The notes below the pieces were generated by a model. The model saw only the letters and a program-made list of their open reading frames with translations, was not told the origin of the DNA and did no database searches. A program made the position numbers and the translations under genes. DNA of 64,000 nt from Stenotrophomonas sp. UBA7346 (lineage in GTDB: Bacteria > Pseudomonadota > Gammaproteobacteria > Xanthomonadales > Xanthomonadaceae): assembly GCA_002471015.1 (NCBI GenBank), contig DKPB01000082.1:62001-126000 (forward strand), given 5' to 3'. The stretch's first letter is position 1; every line of letters begins with the position of its first letter. Below, piece by piece: positions 53,399-61,606 of this stretch.

Positions 53399-53614
53399 TT
53401 ACCGCCTCCTCACAAGCGCCAGCACGGCGATGATCACGAGGACCCAGATCACGCCACTGATCAGCTTTCCGATCGACGGGAACATTACCGCTGGCCAGAC
53501 CAATGCTTGACCCAGGTTGTAGAAGAATCCCTTGTACGCGTAGCGCCCCCAGATATCGAAGCAGATCGTAGCGATGAGCACGGTCACGCCGTACACGCCT
53601 ATTAGGTACCTCAT
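53399..53614 (-). CDS. small membrane protein
   Basis: A 71-residue protein with two hydrophobic segments (about 1-19 and 51-66) and a short basic C-terminal tail (RRR). It has no lipobox. It lies 21 bases after the DnaJ-domain gene and two bases before the small lipoprotein gene, so the three form one operon. The family is unknown. Confidence 0.65.
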   Translation of the reverse strand: MRYLIGVYGVTVLIATICFDIWGRYAYKGFFYNLGQALVWPAVMFPSIGKLISGVIWVLVIIAVLALVRRR

Positions 53615-53635
53615 GTGTTTCCTCGTTGATTGAAG

Positions 53636-54319
53636 TTAGTGGGTTTGTTTCAAATGCTCACTGACGGCCTCGAACAGCAAACAGAGGTCATCCGGATTGG
53701 GAATGCTCAAGCTGATGAACGGCTCGCCATGGATTCGTACGTGAGCGCCGTGGGCAGTGATCTGGGTTAGGCATCCCAGCAGACGGGTATCCACCGCTTC
53801 GAACTTGGCCTTGCCTCGGATCTGGGCCTCGGTGATCAGCACCCCTTCCCTGGCCCCGCCGAAAACGGTGTCGTCGATGAGAACCAGAACGTCTTGGGCC
53901 CTCAGCCCCTCCCCGTAGCTGTCCAGAGCTCCTTGGAGCTTCTTCCTAGGGATGTGGGGAACCACAAACACGCGCTCCAAGGGCTCATGGCTGAACTCGA
54001 GCCCTTCCAGCGCTTCTCGGAGTGAGCGGAGCGGTGGAGACTCTGAAGCCTTGGTTCCTGGAGCCTCCGGCTCGGGGCTGGGTCTGGCTGTGGCTCGGGA
54101 GCGGTCAAATCGCCCCCGTTGGTCCGGGTCTTTGAGGACGGCATACGCCTTGTTGACGGCCTGCATCTTCGCCGTGGCCCATGCCACGGCAGCCTCGTCT
54201 CCTGCTACGTAGCGATCAGGGTGGTACTGACTCCGCCGGCCCTTATAAGCCAGTTCTATCTCCCAGAGAGGTGCCTCGGGGCGTACCCCGAGGACTTCGT
54301 AAAGGTTTTCTTCGGACAT
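53636..54319 (-). CDS. DnaJ-domain protein of a mobile island
   Basis: A 227-residue protein. The J-domain (about 4-72) has LYEVLGVRPEAP, YHPDRY (HPD at 33-35) and VNKAYAVLKDPDQR. A Pro/Ser linker (75-105) leads to a C-terminal domain that lacks the zinc-finger of DnaJ. That part has VLVLIDDTVFGGAREGVLIT and reads like an uncharacterised ligand-binding fold. It would recruit DnaK to a specific client. The start at 54319 has GGAGAAACGG upstream. It is the first gene of the operon with a small membrane protein and a small lipoprotein. Confidence 0.85.
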   Translation of the reverse strand: MSEENLYEVLGVRPEAPLWEIELAYKGRRSQYHPDRYVAGDEAAVAWATAKMQAVNKAYAVLKDPDQRGRFDRSRATARPSPEPEAPGTKASESPPLRSLREALEGLEFSHEPLERVFVVPHIPRKKLQGALDSYGEGLRAQDVLVLIDDTVFGGAREGVLITEAQIRGKAKFEAVDTRLLGCLTQITAHGAHVRIHGEPFISLSIPNPDDLCLLFEAVSEHLKQTH

Positions 54320-54385
54320 CCGTTTCTCCATAAGTGACTGCATGCCATTGGCTTCAGCAGCCGCCTCCCGCTTGACTATTTGGAC

Positions 54386-54422
54386 CTCTATCTATGAAAT
54401 AGAGTCTGCCACACTGATAGAG
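54386..54422. promoter_or_regulatory. candidate XRE operators in the divergent promoter
   Basis: Three CTCTAT/ATAGAG half-sites occur between the DnaJ-domain and XRE genes: CTCTAT at 54386, ATAGAG at 54399 and ATAGAG at 54417. The first pair is an inverted repeat with a seven-base spacer. Spacing and symmetry suit an XRE dimer; the regulator gene starts 44 bases to the right. Confidence 0.55.
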
Positions 54423-54465
54423 GCTTCGTCATGATGGGTGCCCATCCGATCGCATTGATTTCAGC

Positions 54466-54840
54466 GTGTCCGAGGCCCTCCGCTCTCTATTTGCCGCACG
54501 CCTTGTGCAGGCCCGCCAAATGCGCGGGCTGAGCCAGCGCGCCTTGGGAGATCGCATGGGACTAGGAAAGGAAAAGGGTTCTTCCCGGATCAATCGCTAC
54601 GAACACCAAGTCACGGCTGTTGGCTTCGATAGTCTGGATACCTTGGCCCAGGTGCTTGAGGTTCCACCTGCATATTTGCTGGCTGACAACCAGGAAATGG
54701 CGCAAACGATCTTGTTGTTTTCCAACATCGCTCTGGAGAAGCAAGCCTCTGCTGTTCAACTTTTGCAACTCCTACAGCAGCATCCAGACTTGATCGAAGA
54801 ACTGCACGCGCTTGCACCCGGTTTGATCACCAAGCCGTAA
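54466..54840 (+). CDS. XRE-family helix-turn-helix regulator
   Basis: A 124-residue regulator. The HTH (about 8-68) has RLVQARQMRGLSQRALGDRMGL, an insert KEKGSSRINRYE typical of Cro/C1-type domains with an extra loop, and LAQVLEVPPAYLLAD. A C-terminal helix (Gln/Leu-rich) probably mediates dimerisation. The start is GTG 54466, with no clear site. It is divergent from the DnaJ-domain operon and probably controls it through the CTCTAT sites. Confidence 0.8.
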   Translation: MSEALRSLFAARLVQARQMRGLSQRALGDRMGLGKEKGSSRINRYEHQVTAVGFDSLDTLAQVLEVPPAYLLADNQEMAQTILLFSNIALEKQASAVQLLQLLQQHPDLIEELHALAPGLITKP

Positions 54841-54850
54841 GCGCGAGTTG

Positions 54851-55063
54851 CTAGTCCCATTGCTCCCATCGGAGCGCTTCGACTAGATACGCTCCAGCTC
54901 GCAATCTAAGCCCGGTGGCGGCCTCTCTAGCCCGCGCCTTCATGCGCCAGCTCCCATCGGCAGCTGAGCGCTCTACCTCCCGGGCCTGTCGATCAAGATC
55001 AGCTGCTTTCGCGCGCGCCCTTGCCGCCCTGGTCAATGACCAGGACGTATCCCTTTCCGCCAT
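54851..55063 (-). CDS. small Arg/Ala-rich protein
   Basis: A 70-residue basic, almost wholly helical protein rich in Ala, Arg and Glu (RAARARAKAADLDRQAREVE region). It has no membrane or export signal and could bind nucleic acid. It lies 24 bases after the RadC-like gene on the same strand and is likely part of the DUF932-RadC-small protein operon. The ATG 55063 follows GGAGAAGAACATGG-type sequence. The family is unknown. Confidence 0.55.
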   Translation of the reverse strand: MAERDTSWSLTRAARARAKAADLDRQAREVERSAADGSWRMKARAREAATGLRLRAGAYLVEALRWEQWD

Positions 55064-55087
55064 GTTCTTCTCCTAAATCTTCGGGCC

Positions 55088-55582
55088 TTAGATCTGCCCG
55101 AGTTGGGCCATCGAAACACCCTGGCCAGCCGACACCACAAGGTGGTCAACGACCCTCACGCCCACCATCGCCAGCACCTCCTTCAACCGTTTGGTGATGG
55201 CCTTGTCCGCCTCTGACGGTTCGCAGTGCCCACTCGGGTGGTTGTGAGCCAGTAGGACCGCTGCCGCGTTCAGGGCCAGGGCACGTTGGACGACAATGCG
55301 CGGATGAATCTCAGCACCATCTATGGAGCCGGAGAACAGCCGTTCCACAGCGATCAGGCGGTTGCGGGCATCGAGGAATGCCACCTCGAAGTGCTCACGT
55401 ACTTCATTCCCTAGACGCAGACGGAAGAACCTTCCGGCAACATCGGGATCTCCCAATAGAAGGCCACTGACCATCGCCCTGCTCTCAAGGATTTTCAATG
55501 CTTGAGCCAAGACGGAGCTGTCACGCTCGTTCAAACCTCCAGGCAGCTCTTCCACGGATAGCTTCGGCAGAGAGGCATTCAT
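55088..55582 (-). CDS. radC: RadC-like JAB-domain protein
   Basis: A 164-residue RadC/MPN protein. The metalloprotease-like site is complete: the glutamate is in the EHFEV segment, HNHPSG is followed by PSEADKAITKRL, and VRVVDHLVVS lies after that. The N-terminal HhH domain of full-length RadC is absent, as in many mobile-island copies. The function is not DNA repair as once thought; the role in islands is unknown. Its start (ATG 55582) overlaps the DUF932 gene stop by four bases. Confidence 0.85.
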   Translation of the reverse strand: MNASLPKLSVEELPGGLNERDSSVLAQALKILESRAMVSGLLLGDPDVAGRFFRLRLGNEVREHFEVAFLDARNRLIAVERLFSGSIDGAEIHPRIVVQRALALNAAAVLLAHNHPSGHCEPSEADKAITKRLKEVLAMVGVRVVDHLVVSAGQGVSMAQLGQI

Positions 55583-56535
55583 GCGACTTCCCCCAGCAGT
55601 TCCTTCCAAGCCTTGTGCTTTAGCAATGCCCCTTGGCCAAACCACGCTGCATCCAAGCGGTTCTCCATACTCTGCGCCCGCCGATGGTGATCCACGAACT
55701 CGGTGATGCTATTGAGAAGACCGAACGCGGTGCCCTTGCTGGTCTTCAAGCTAGCTCCCCTCCCCTGCCCGTCGTACAGCGCCCGCACCTTGACTACAGC
55801 CTGCTCATTCACGACTGCCTTCCCATTCTGAGCAGCCGGGTACGTGAGCAAATTCCGTAGCACCCCATCGACCGAATCAGGGTTCACGGGTGTCTCACAG
55901 AGGATCCGCATCCGCTCCACGAAGCCATGCCAGCCCTCAATAGCAATACCTAGTTGGCTCTTGACCTTGTCAGCATCAAAAGCACTGCGGTGCGGCACCT
56001 TGATGGCTCCGGTTCGATCCCCAACAGCGATCTGCAGCGTGTTGTTGCAAACCACGCGAATTGAGGTGAACTGAGCCGTGGTAGCCAACGTTCCATCGCA
56101 AGCTGTTGCCAGCAGAAGATAGCCATTCACCTGGTCTTGGCCCTTCAAGGCAACGCCCTGACCGGTCCGAGCCAACGCCCAGAACTTCCGCCCGCCCCGA
56201 AGGACGCCGGCAGTCTCCAACTCAAAGCCGCTATGGCGTGTCAGATCCCGATAGAATTCGAGGATCTCCCGAGGCTGAACTACCTGATAGCGCTTGGAAA
56301 CGACGGCCAGCGGACGTTTGGTATCAGAGCGATAGAGCACCTTCTGCCCAGGGAATGCCCGCACCGGATACTGATCTTCAGCCTCGGCGGCAAACCGCAC
56401 CTCGGCCTCCTCCAAGGACCAGTTCATGCCGGCAAGTTCGCGCCATACCTCGATGGGCTGATTTGGAGCCAACTGGCTTCCAATGCCATGCCATGGAACT
56501 TGGCCGGCATAAGCCATGGTTTCAACGTGATGCAT
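55579..56535 (-). CDS. DUF932 (phage/plasmid-like) protein
   Basis: A 318-residue DUF932 protein. It opens with MAYAGQVPWHGIG, then VVSKRYQVVQPREILEFYRDL and FWALARTG, with VRVVCNNTL-type IRVVCNNTLQIAV further on, all signature blocks of the family common in plasmids and integrative elements. The function is unknown. The start ATG 56535 has AAAGGAGATCGAG upstream. It is the first gene of a DUF932-RadC-small protein operon, with ATGA overlap to RadC. Confidence 0.9.
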   Translation of the reverse strand: MHHVETMAYAGQVPWHGIGSQLAPNQPIEVWRELAGMNWSLEEAEVRFAAEAEDQYPVRAFPGQKVLYRSDTKRPLAVVSKRYQVVQPREILEFYRDLTRHSGFELETAGVLRGGRKFWALARTGQGVALKGQDQVNGYLLLATACDGTLATTAQFTSIRVVCNNTLQIAVGDRTGAIKVPHRSAFDADKVKSQLGIAIEGWHGFVERMRILCETPVNPDSVDGVLRNLLTYPAAQNGKAVVNEQAVVKVRALYDGQGRGASLKTSKGTAFGLLNSITEFVDHHRRAQSMENRLDAAWFGQGALLKHKAWKELLGEVA

Positions 56536-56564
56536 CTCGATCTCCTTTCATAGACGGCATAACG

Positions 56565-56594
56565 CACAAGACCCGGACAATGCCGGGCCTTGTG
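56565..56594. terminator. imperfect hairpin between two minus-strand genes
   Basis: CACAAG-A-CCCGG pairs with CCGGG-C-CTTGTG around ACAATG, 11 pairs with one internal mismatch. It sits between the small membrane gene at 56615 and the DUF932 gene and may end the former's transcript, although there is no T-tract. Confidence 0.5.
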
Positions 56595-56614
56595 GGTCTA
56601 TCTGGATTGTTGGT

Positions 56615-56734
56615 TTAGTCGTAGGAATCCCGGCCGAACTGGTCGGGGCGGGTGAACGAACAACGGGCTACGGCCGACAAGATGGCCGCAGCCACAATGA
56701 AGACGCAGTAGAGGAACTCGGATTTATCTTTCAT
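56615..56734 (-). CDS. 39-residue small membrane protein
   Basis: A short gene coding a single hydrophobic helix (LYCVFIVAAAILSAVA) between a charged start (MKDKSEF) and a polar C-terminus (RPDQFGRDSYD). The helix sits at residues 8-23, the size of many bacterial single-pass peptides. No strong ribosome site is visible, which limits confidence. It is upstream of the DUF932 operon on the same strand, with a hairpin in between. No relative was recognised. Confidence 0.45.
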   Translation of the reverse strand: MKDKSEFLYCVFIVAAAILSAVARCSFTRPDQFGRDSYD

Positions 56735-56998
56735 GCTTAGTACTCGAAGCGATACGCCAATGCGCGGCGCACACGCAAAGCAGGAGGATCCTGCTTCAAC
56801 GTAGTACTAAGGGTCTGAAATAAGTTTCAATCAAAGACAGCATCTCGATGAGGCCCAACACTCAAGCTCGACACGCCGAACGGCAACTCCCGGCCAGAAG
56901 CAGTCACCTGGGAAATTGGCCGAGTCCGTGCTCCATGGTCAATTCGTTCGCGAACTACGCGATACTAGTTCGCAGTTAATGGACCAACTGGGGAGCAT
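56735..56998. promoter_or_regulatory. upstream region of the large cargo gene
   Basis: A 264-base gap. Near its right end, GCGAACT (56950-56956) and AGTTCGC (56967-56973) form an inverted repeat with a ten-base spacer, 26 bases before the start codon. It lies where a regulator would block the promoter. The rest shows no gene or repeat. Confidence 0.45.
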
Positions 56999-59900
56999 TT
57001 GAAGATTACTGCACAGAATCTGGTCGATTTCTCGAGCAGATACCAGGCTGACCGAATCTTCCCGGAGTTGATTCGTAGGCTTATCCGAGCAACTTGCGAG
57101 AAAATCGAAGACGTTCTGTTTCCTTCCGGCGAATCAACCTTCCGTCCTGGCATGGACGGCGAGTTGCAGGCGATTGGAAAGGGTCCGTTCGTTCCCGATG
57201 GCGCCTCCGTATGGGAACTGTCTACCGAGCAAACGCCGCATGCGAAGGGCAAACGCGATTTCAACAAGCGAAGTGCGCCGGATGCCAAAGATTCTTATAT
57301 GGGCAAGCCCCGAGCGGACATCACCTACGTTGCGGTGTCGATGCGCCGCTGGAGTGGCGAGAACAAAGTGGGGCGCCAAGCCTTCATCGACTGGGCGAGA
57401 TCCGGCGGGGTCTGGAAAGACGTCAGAGTGATCGATGCCGATCAGCTCGAGGACTGGCTTGATCAGACGCCATCGGCCGCGGCCTGGCTGGCCCGCGAGA
57501 TGGGGCTCGTATCAGACGACATGCTGAGCATCGAGCACGCTTGGGAGGATTACAGCAAGGGCTGCTCCCCGCCGCTCAGCGCCGAGTTGCTCCTGGCCAA
57601 TCGCAAGGAGAAGGCCGAAACATTGACGCAGGCAGGATTGGTGCCCGGCGTCACGCGGTTCAAGGCGGACTCACCTGGCGAAGCGGCCGCGTTTGTTGGA
57701 GCGGCGATCCTGTCCCTCCCAGCTGAAGACGCAAGGCGCAATGCTTTGCTGGCCAAGGGCGTCGTCATCTCGGAACCGACTTCGGCAAGATTCCTCACGG
57801 ACACGGGGAACAGGCTATTCGTGGTCGCAACGGGACGGGCGGCAGAGATCGCGAATCTACTCGCCGAGCGTGGCCATACTGTAGTCGTGCCCTATGGAAA
57901 CTCGCACTCGAGTTCCCGGGGCAGCGCACTGGTGGAACTGACACGGGCACGTCGACACGAGTTTACCGAAGCACTGATCGGAATGGGAATGACAGAAGAC
58001 GCAGCGCGCAGCGCGGCGACCGCCTGCCATAGCAGCATCACCGTTCTTCGCAGGGCGTCCGATCAAGCCCAGTCCCGCTTGCCCGAATGGGCCACCCCGA
58101 AGGAACTGCGCAAGCTGGTCGGGCCGTTGTGCTGCGGCGCATGGAACCACGACAGCGCCGCCGACACTGCGGTCGTCGCGCTTGTTGACGGCACATCCTC
58201 CTACACGGAGATCGAGCACGCGATCCAAGACGCGCTCATGGTGGATGACGCCCCGGTGCTACGTGCCGGAAAACTCACGACGCTCAGTGCGCCGGCCGAC
58301 ATCTGGCAGCTAAGCATTGACCTCAAGATCGTCAACAGGCCGCTCCTGGAAAGGTTCCGCGTCGCCGTCCTCGAGGTTCTCGGTGAACTAGATCCAGCCC
58401 TGGAGCTTCCACCTGACAAGCGGGCCTACGCAGAGATATACGACAAACGCAGACGCTACTCGGGATGGCTGCGGCAAGGCCTGGCCGAGATACTACGGCT
58501 CATCGCGGTGAACGACGACAAGCTCGGCTACATACCAGGCTTCTCGGCGCAACACTTCGTGAACAGAATACTCGAAGAGATGCCCGGCCTTGCCACCGAC
58601 CACAGAATGCTGGCAAGCCTTGATTCGCTGCTGCCTGTGCTTGCCGAGGCAGCGCCCGACCCTTTCTTGACGGCCCTTGAAACCTTGACCGCGGGCGATG
58701 GCGCAAAGCTGTCTCCTATTTTTGAGGGCAGCGATGATCCGATGTACGGACGCACCTACTACCTGGGCACCCTTCGGGCACTGGAAATGCTGGCTTGGGA
58801 TCCAGCGCAGCTGACGCGGACGACGCTGGTCCTAGCACGGATGGCGCAGCTGGATCCGGGCGGCCGGCTAACCAACCGCCCAGTCAACTCCCTGGTCGAG
58901 ATATTCCTGCCGTGGAATCCCCACACCAACGCGCAAGCACCGCACAGGCATCGGGCGCTAGCCAAGCTGTGCGATCGCTTTCCGGATATCGGCTGGATCC
59001 TGCTGAGTAAGCTGTTGCCCGATTCCCACCGCATTTCACACGGAACCGCGCAGCCGGAATGGCGCGAGATGGGTGCGTCGAATCGTCCCGTACCCACCTA
59101 TGGCTCCAGAGACGGCGACCATGACGTGATCTTCCGTCTCGCCCGACCCTTAGCGGGCTCACAGGCAGACCGATGGCTCGAGCTCATAAAGGCAGCAGGC
59201 GAGAGTCGCAACACCCCGCGATTCGACGAACTGCTCGATCAGGTCGATGCGCGGCACTCCGAGTTCGAGCGCGCCGGCCATAACAAAGCGCTCTGGGAGG
59301 CCCTGCGCGGGTTGATTGCGAAGCACCGGAGCTTCGCCACGGCGAATTGGGCGATGCCCACCAGCATGGTGGATCGCTTACAGAAGAGTGCCGATGCGCT
59401 CCTGCCGACTGATCTGATTGCGCTCAATCGCCACCTTTTCAACAACACGCTCATCGACCGCGGATCTCCGGAGGAGACCTTCGAAGAGCGGTCGGAACGC
59501 TCCAAACGCGAGCGCGATGCGGCAGTGGCCGAGATTGCCAAGGACGGCATCGGCGAGATCCTGCGACTCGCGCGCGAGGTCAAGGCAGTGGGTCTGCTGG
59601 CGCCTTCGCTGATCAATGCAACCTCGCCGAAGTTTTGCCAGGAAGTGGTAATGGCGACCTACGATGGTGACGATGCGCTGGCCTGGCTCGCATCGCTGCT
59701 GACCGCCTACGGTGCGTCCATGTTCGGCCTGGACTGGGGCAAGGACACCATTGGCCTTGCACAGGCCGATGGCGCGACCCCCGCGCAACTCGCCCAACTG
59801 TTGAAAGTATGGGAGGACACGCAAGCGCTGTTCGACTACGTTGCCTCCATGGGGCCGGAGATCCAGAACGAGTACTGGAAGCATCGCGATGTCTATGTAC

Positions 59901-60886
59901 GGACCAGCGACGCCCAGTTGCTCAGTGCGGGGATCGCCAATCTTTCCGGGTACGGCCGAAACATTGAGCTGATCGAGTTTCTCGGCGGCCGTCTGAAGGA
60001 GACCGACACCGATGTGCTGATCCAGGTACTGATCAGCGCGCTGCGGGAGGCACTGGCCAACCCCGGCGACATCGCGCGCCTGGACAGGTACTGGCTGGGC
60101 GAAATCTTCAAGGCGCTCCGGGCGCGGCCCGACGTCGACCGCGCCGCGCTGATGAGCTTGGAGTACAACTGGCTGCCGGCTTTTCATTCGTACGGCGACG
60201 AGCAAGAGCTGGCACTCCATGCTCATCTTGGAGAGTCGCCCGAGTTCTTCGTCGAGGTGTTGAGCGATCTGTACAAGGCAGACTGGGGGGTTCAGGACAC
60301 CCCCGATGACGACGGCAGTGAAGCCAGCGGCGATTCCGCTCATCCTGGCACCGAGACGTCGGACGGCGAGGGTGTCGCTGACCTCCAGAAGCGAGCCAAA
60401 GCCGATATCGCCTACAAGATTCTTGATTCGTGGCGGTTGCTGCCTTGGCTCGGGGAAGATGAATCAATCGACTACGCCGCGATGCACGCCTGGGCGCGGT
60501 CCGCGTTAGCGTTGGCTGGCGAAATGGGGCGTCACGCCGTGGCCGCGAGGGAGATTGGGAAACTGCTGGCCTACGCTCCCACCGACAAGTTCGACGAGGT
60601 ATGGCCTGCACGAGAGGTGCGCGAACTCATCGAGACCCTGGAGGACGACCAGCTCGAATCGGGCCTGGTGATCGAACTGTTCAACAAGCGCGGCGTGCAC
60701 GCACGTCCCTTCGAAGGCGGCGGCGCGCCGGAACGCGCACTCGAGCAAGCCGCAACCAGCGTCGCTGACGTGTTGCAGGCAGAGTGGCCCAGGACAGCAT
60801 TGATGATGCGCGAGAGCGCCAGGCAGTGGGCCGAATTGGCGCAGGCAGAAGACCGTCGTGCCTCAGAGAGGCGGATCAGCCTTTGA
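56999..60886 (+). CDS. very large putative defence protein with restriction-nuclease-like N-terminus
   Basis: A 1295-residue soluble protein. The N-terminal 165 residues resemble a restriction-endonuclease-like fold often fused to large defence proteins: GMDG with Asp53, VWELST with Glu73, and Lys/Arg in KGKRDFNKR could be its PD-(D/E)xK-type residues. A paired MRRWSG and VRVIDADQLEDWLDQ segment follows. The remaining 1100 residues are helical and lack a Walker A motif, so no active NTPase is evident. A TTG start with GGGGAG six bases upstream suggests low translation. It has no operon partner, sits inside the mobile island and matches chromosomal GC. An alternative is a large structural or sensor protein of the element. 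Confidence 0.7.
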   Translation: MKITAQNLVDFSSRYQADRIFPELIRRLIRATCEKIEDVLFPSGESTFRPGMDGELQAIGKGPFVPDGASVWELSTEQTPHAKGKRDFNKRSAPDAKDSYMGKPRADITYVAVSMRRWSGENKVGRQAFIDWARSGGVWKDVRVIDADQLEDWLDQTPSAAAWLAREMGLVSDDMLSIEHAWEDYSKGCSPPLSAELLLANRKEKAETLTQAGLVPGVTRFKADSPGEAAAFVGAAILSLPAEDARRNALLAKGVVISEPTSARFLTDTGNRLFVVATGRAAEIANLLAERGHTVVVPYGNSHSSSRGSALVELTRARRHEFTEALIGMGMTEDAARSAATACHSSITVLRRASDQAQSRLPEWATPKELRKLVGPLCCGAWNHDSAADTAVVALVDGTSSYTEIEHAIQDALMVDDAPVLRAGKLTTLSAPADIWQLSIDLKIVNRPLLERFRVAVLEVLGELDPALELPPDKRAYAEIYDKRRRYSGWLRQGLAEILRLIAVNDDKLGYIPGFSAQHFVNRILEEMPGLATDHRMLASLDSLLPVLAEAAPDPFLTALETLTAGDGAKLSPIFEGSDDPMYGRTYYLGTLRALEMLAWDPAQLTRTTLVLARMAQLDPGGRLTNRPVNSLVEIFLPWNPHTNAQAPHRHRALAKLCDRFPDIGWILLSKLLPDSHRISHGTAQPEWREMGASNRPVPTYGSRDGDHDVIFRLARPLAGSQADRWLELIKAAGESRNTPRFDELLDQVDARHSEFERAGHNKALWEALRGLIAKHRSFATANWAMPTSMVDRLQKSADALLPTDLIALNRHLFNNTLIDRGSPEETFEERSERSKRERDAAVAEIAKDGIGEILRLAREVKAVGLLAPSLINATSPKFCQEVVMATYDGDDALAWLASLLTAYGASMFGLDWGKDTIGLAQADGATPAQLAQLLKVWEDTQALFDYVASMGPEIQNEYWKHRDVYVRTSDAQLLSAGIANLSGYGRNIELIEFLGGRLKETDTDVLIQVLISALREALANPGDIARLDRYWLGEIFKALRARPDVDRAALMSLEYNWLPAFHSYGDEQELALHAHLGESPEFFVEVLSDLYKADWGVQDTPDDDGSEASGDSAHPGTETSDGEGVADLQKRAKADIAYKILDSWRLLPWLGEDESIDYAAMHAWARSALALAGEMGRHAVAAREIGKLLAYAPTDKFDEVWPAREVRELIETLEDDQLESGLVIELFNKRGVHARPFEGGGAPERALEQAATSVADVLQAEWPRTALMMRESARQWAELAQAEDRRASERRISL

Positions 60887-61343
60887 TCGCACTTCATGCG
60901 CACAATTTACAGTGGTACTTATCTCGGAATGCCCAAAAGCTGGATATCCGACCGTCCGCTACGGGTCGCATGACGCCCTACGGCCAGAAGCGGACATCAA
61001 CTAAAGCTTGAGTTAAGCCGACTGGCGAAGTCAGTTCGGCTTGAATGAACTGCTAGACATGCCCGTGCCCGCATTGAGCATGAGCCTTCCCCTGCCAGCA
61101 GCCCCGAAAGCCGAAGTATGCGCCCAGAAGAACAACCCAAACCGGGAACCTAACAACTGGAAAAGCCAGCAACCGGTAGCTAACCAACTTGGCAGATCAC
61201 TCGCCGTCAGCGGGGAACGAGGCAAGCAGGGACCCCGCGCAATCTCCAACATGGAGCGCCACACGCACGGCCCAAATTGAGCAGCGAAAATCGACTCGAA
61301 TCAAGTCCTGTACGCAGTGCCAAGCTCGATGCTGTCGCAGCCA
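60887..61343. other. 457-base intergenic region
   Basis: No gene is supported here. Open frames on both strands between 61031 and 61280 mirror each other and lack ribosome sites. The left part holds the dispersed motif at 60981-60996. Both neighbouring genes end here (convergent), but no strong terminator was seen. Confidence 0.45.
60981..60996 (-). repeat. GTCCGCTTCTGGCC intergenic motif, second copy
   Basis: The minus strand carries TGTCCGCTTCTGGCCG, the same string as near the right end of the IS1182-type element (38083). It is 100 bases downstream of the large cargo gene, at a cargo boundary, consistent with a recombination or insertion scar. Confidence 0.5.
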
Positions 61344-61586
61344 TCAGGATTTGAGCTTGCCGTAATAGTAGCCCCCCCTGTCATCGTAGATCTCGATCTT
61401 GCCGCCGGCCTTAAGGTTGCCGTGGTAGTACCGACCAGTGTGGTCATACAAGTCAATCCTGCCGACACTCTTCAACTTGCCGTGCCAGTAATTACCTTGC
61501 GGGTCGTAAATGTCGATTCTTCCGCCGTCTTTCAACTTCCCGTAGTAGTAATTGCCACTGGGGCCGTAGAACTCCATCTTTGCCAT
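61344..61586 (-). CDS. 80-residue protein of four 20-residue repeats
   Basis: The whole protein is four tandem 20-residue units with the pattern G-(R/K)-I-(D/E)-(I/L)-Y-D-x2-G-x-Y-(Y/W)-(Y/H)-G-(K/N)-L-K. The first unit is slightly divergent (MEFYGPSGNYYYGKLKDG) and the last lacks two residues. Alternating aromatic and charged residues predict an all-beta sheet or solenoid. There is no signal peptide. It lies 20 bases after the TIR gene with GAGGACGTGTC upstream, so it is the third gene of the cassette. A role in assembly or ligand binding with the TIR protein is possible but only inferred. Confidence 0.8.
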   Translation of the reverse strand: MAKMEFYGPSGNYYYGKLKDGGRIDIYDPQGNYWHGKLKSVGRIDLYDHTGRYYHGNLKAGGKIEIYDDRGGYYYGKLKS

Positions 61587-61606
61587 GACACGTCCTCGCT
61601 TGATCT

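Noticed and set aside
61031..61280. Opposed frames between the large cargo gene and the repeat-protein gene
   Set aside because: Both strands are open over the same stretch, neither has a ribosome site and neither resembles a protein I know.
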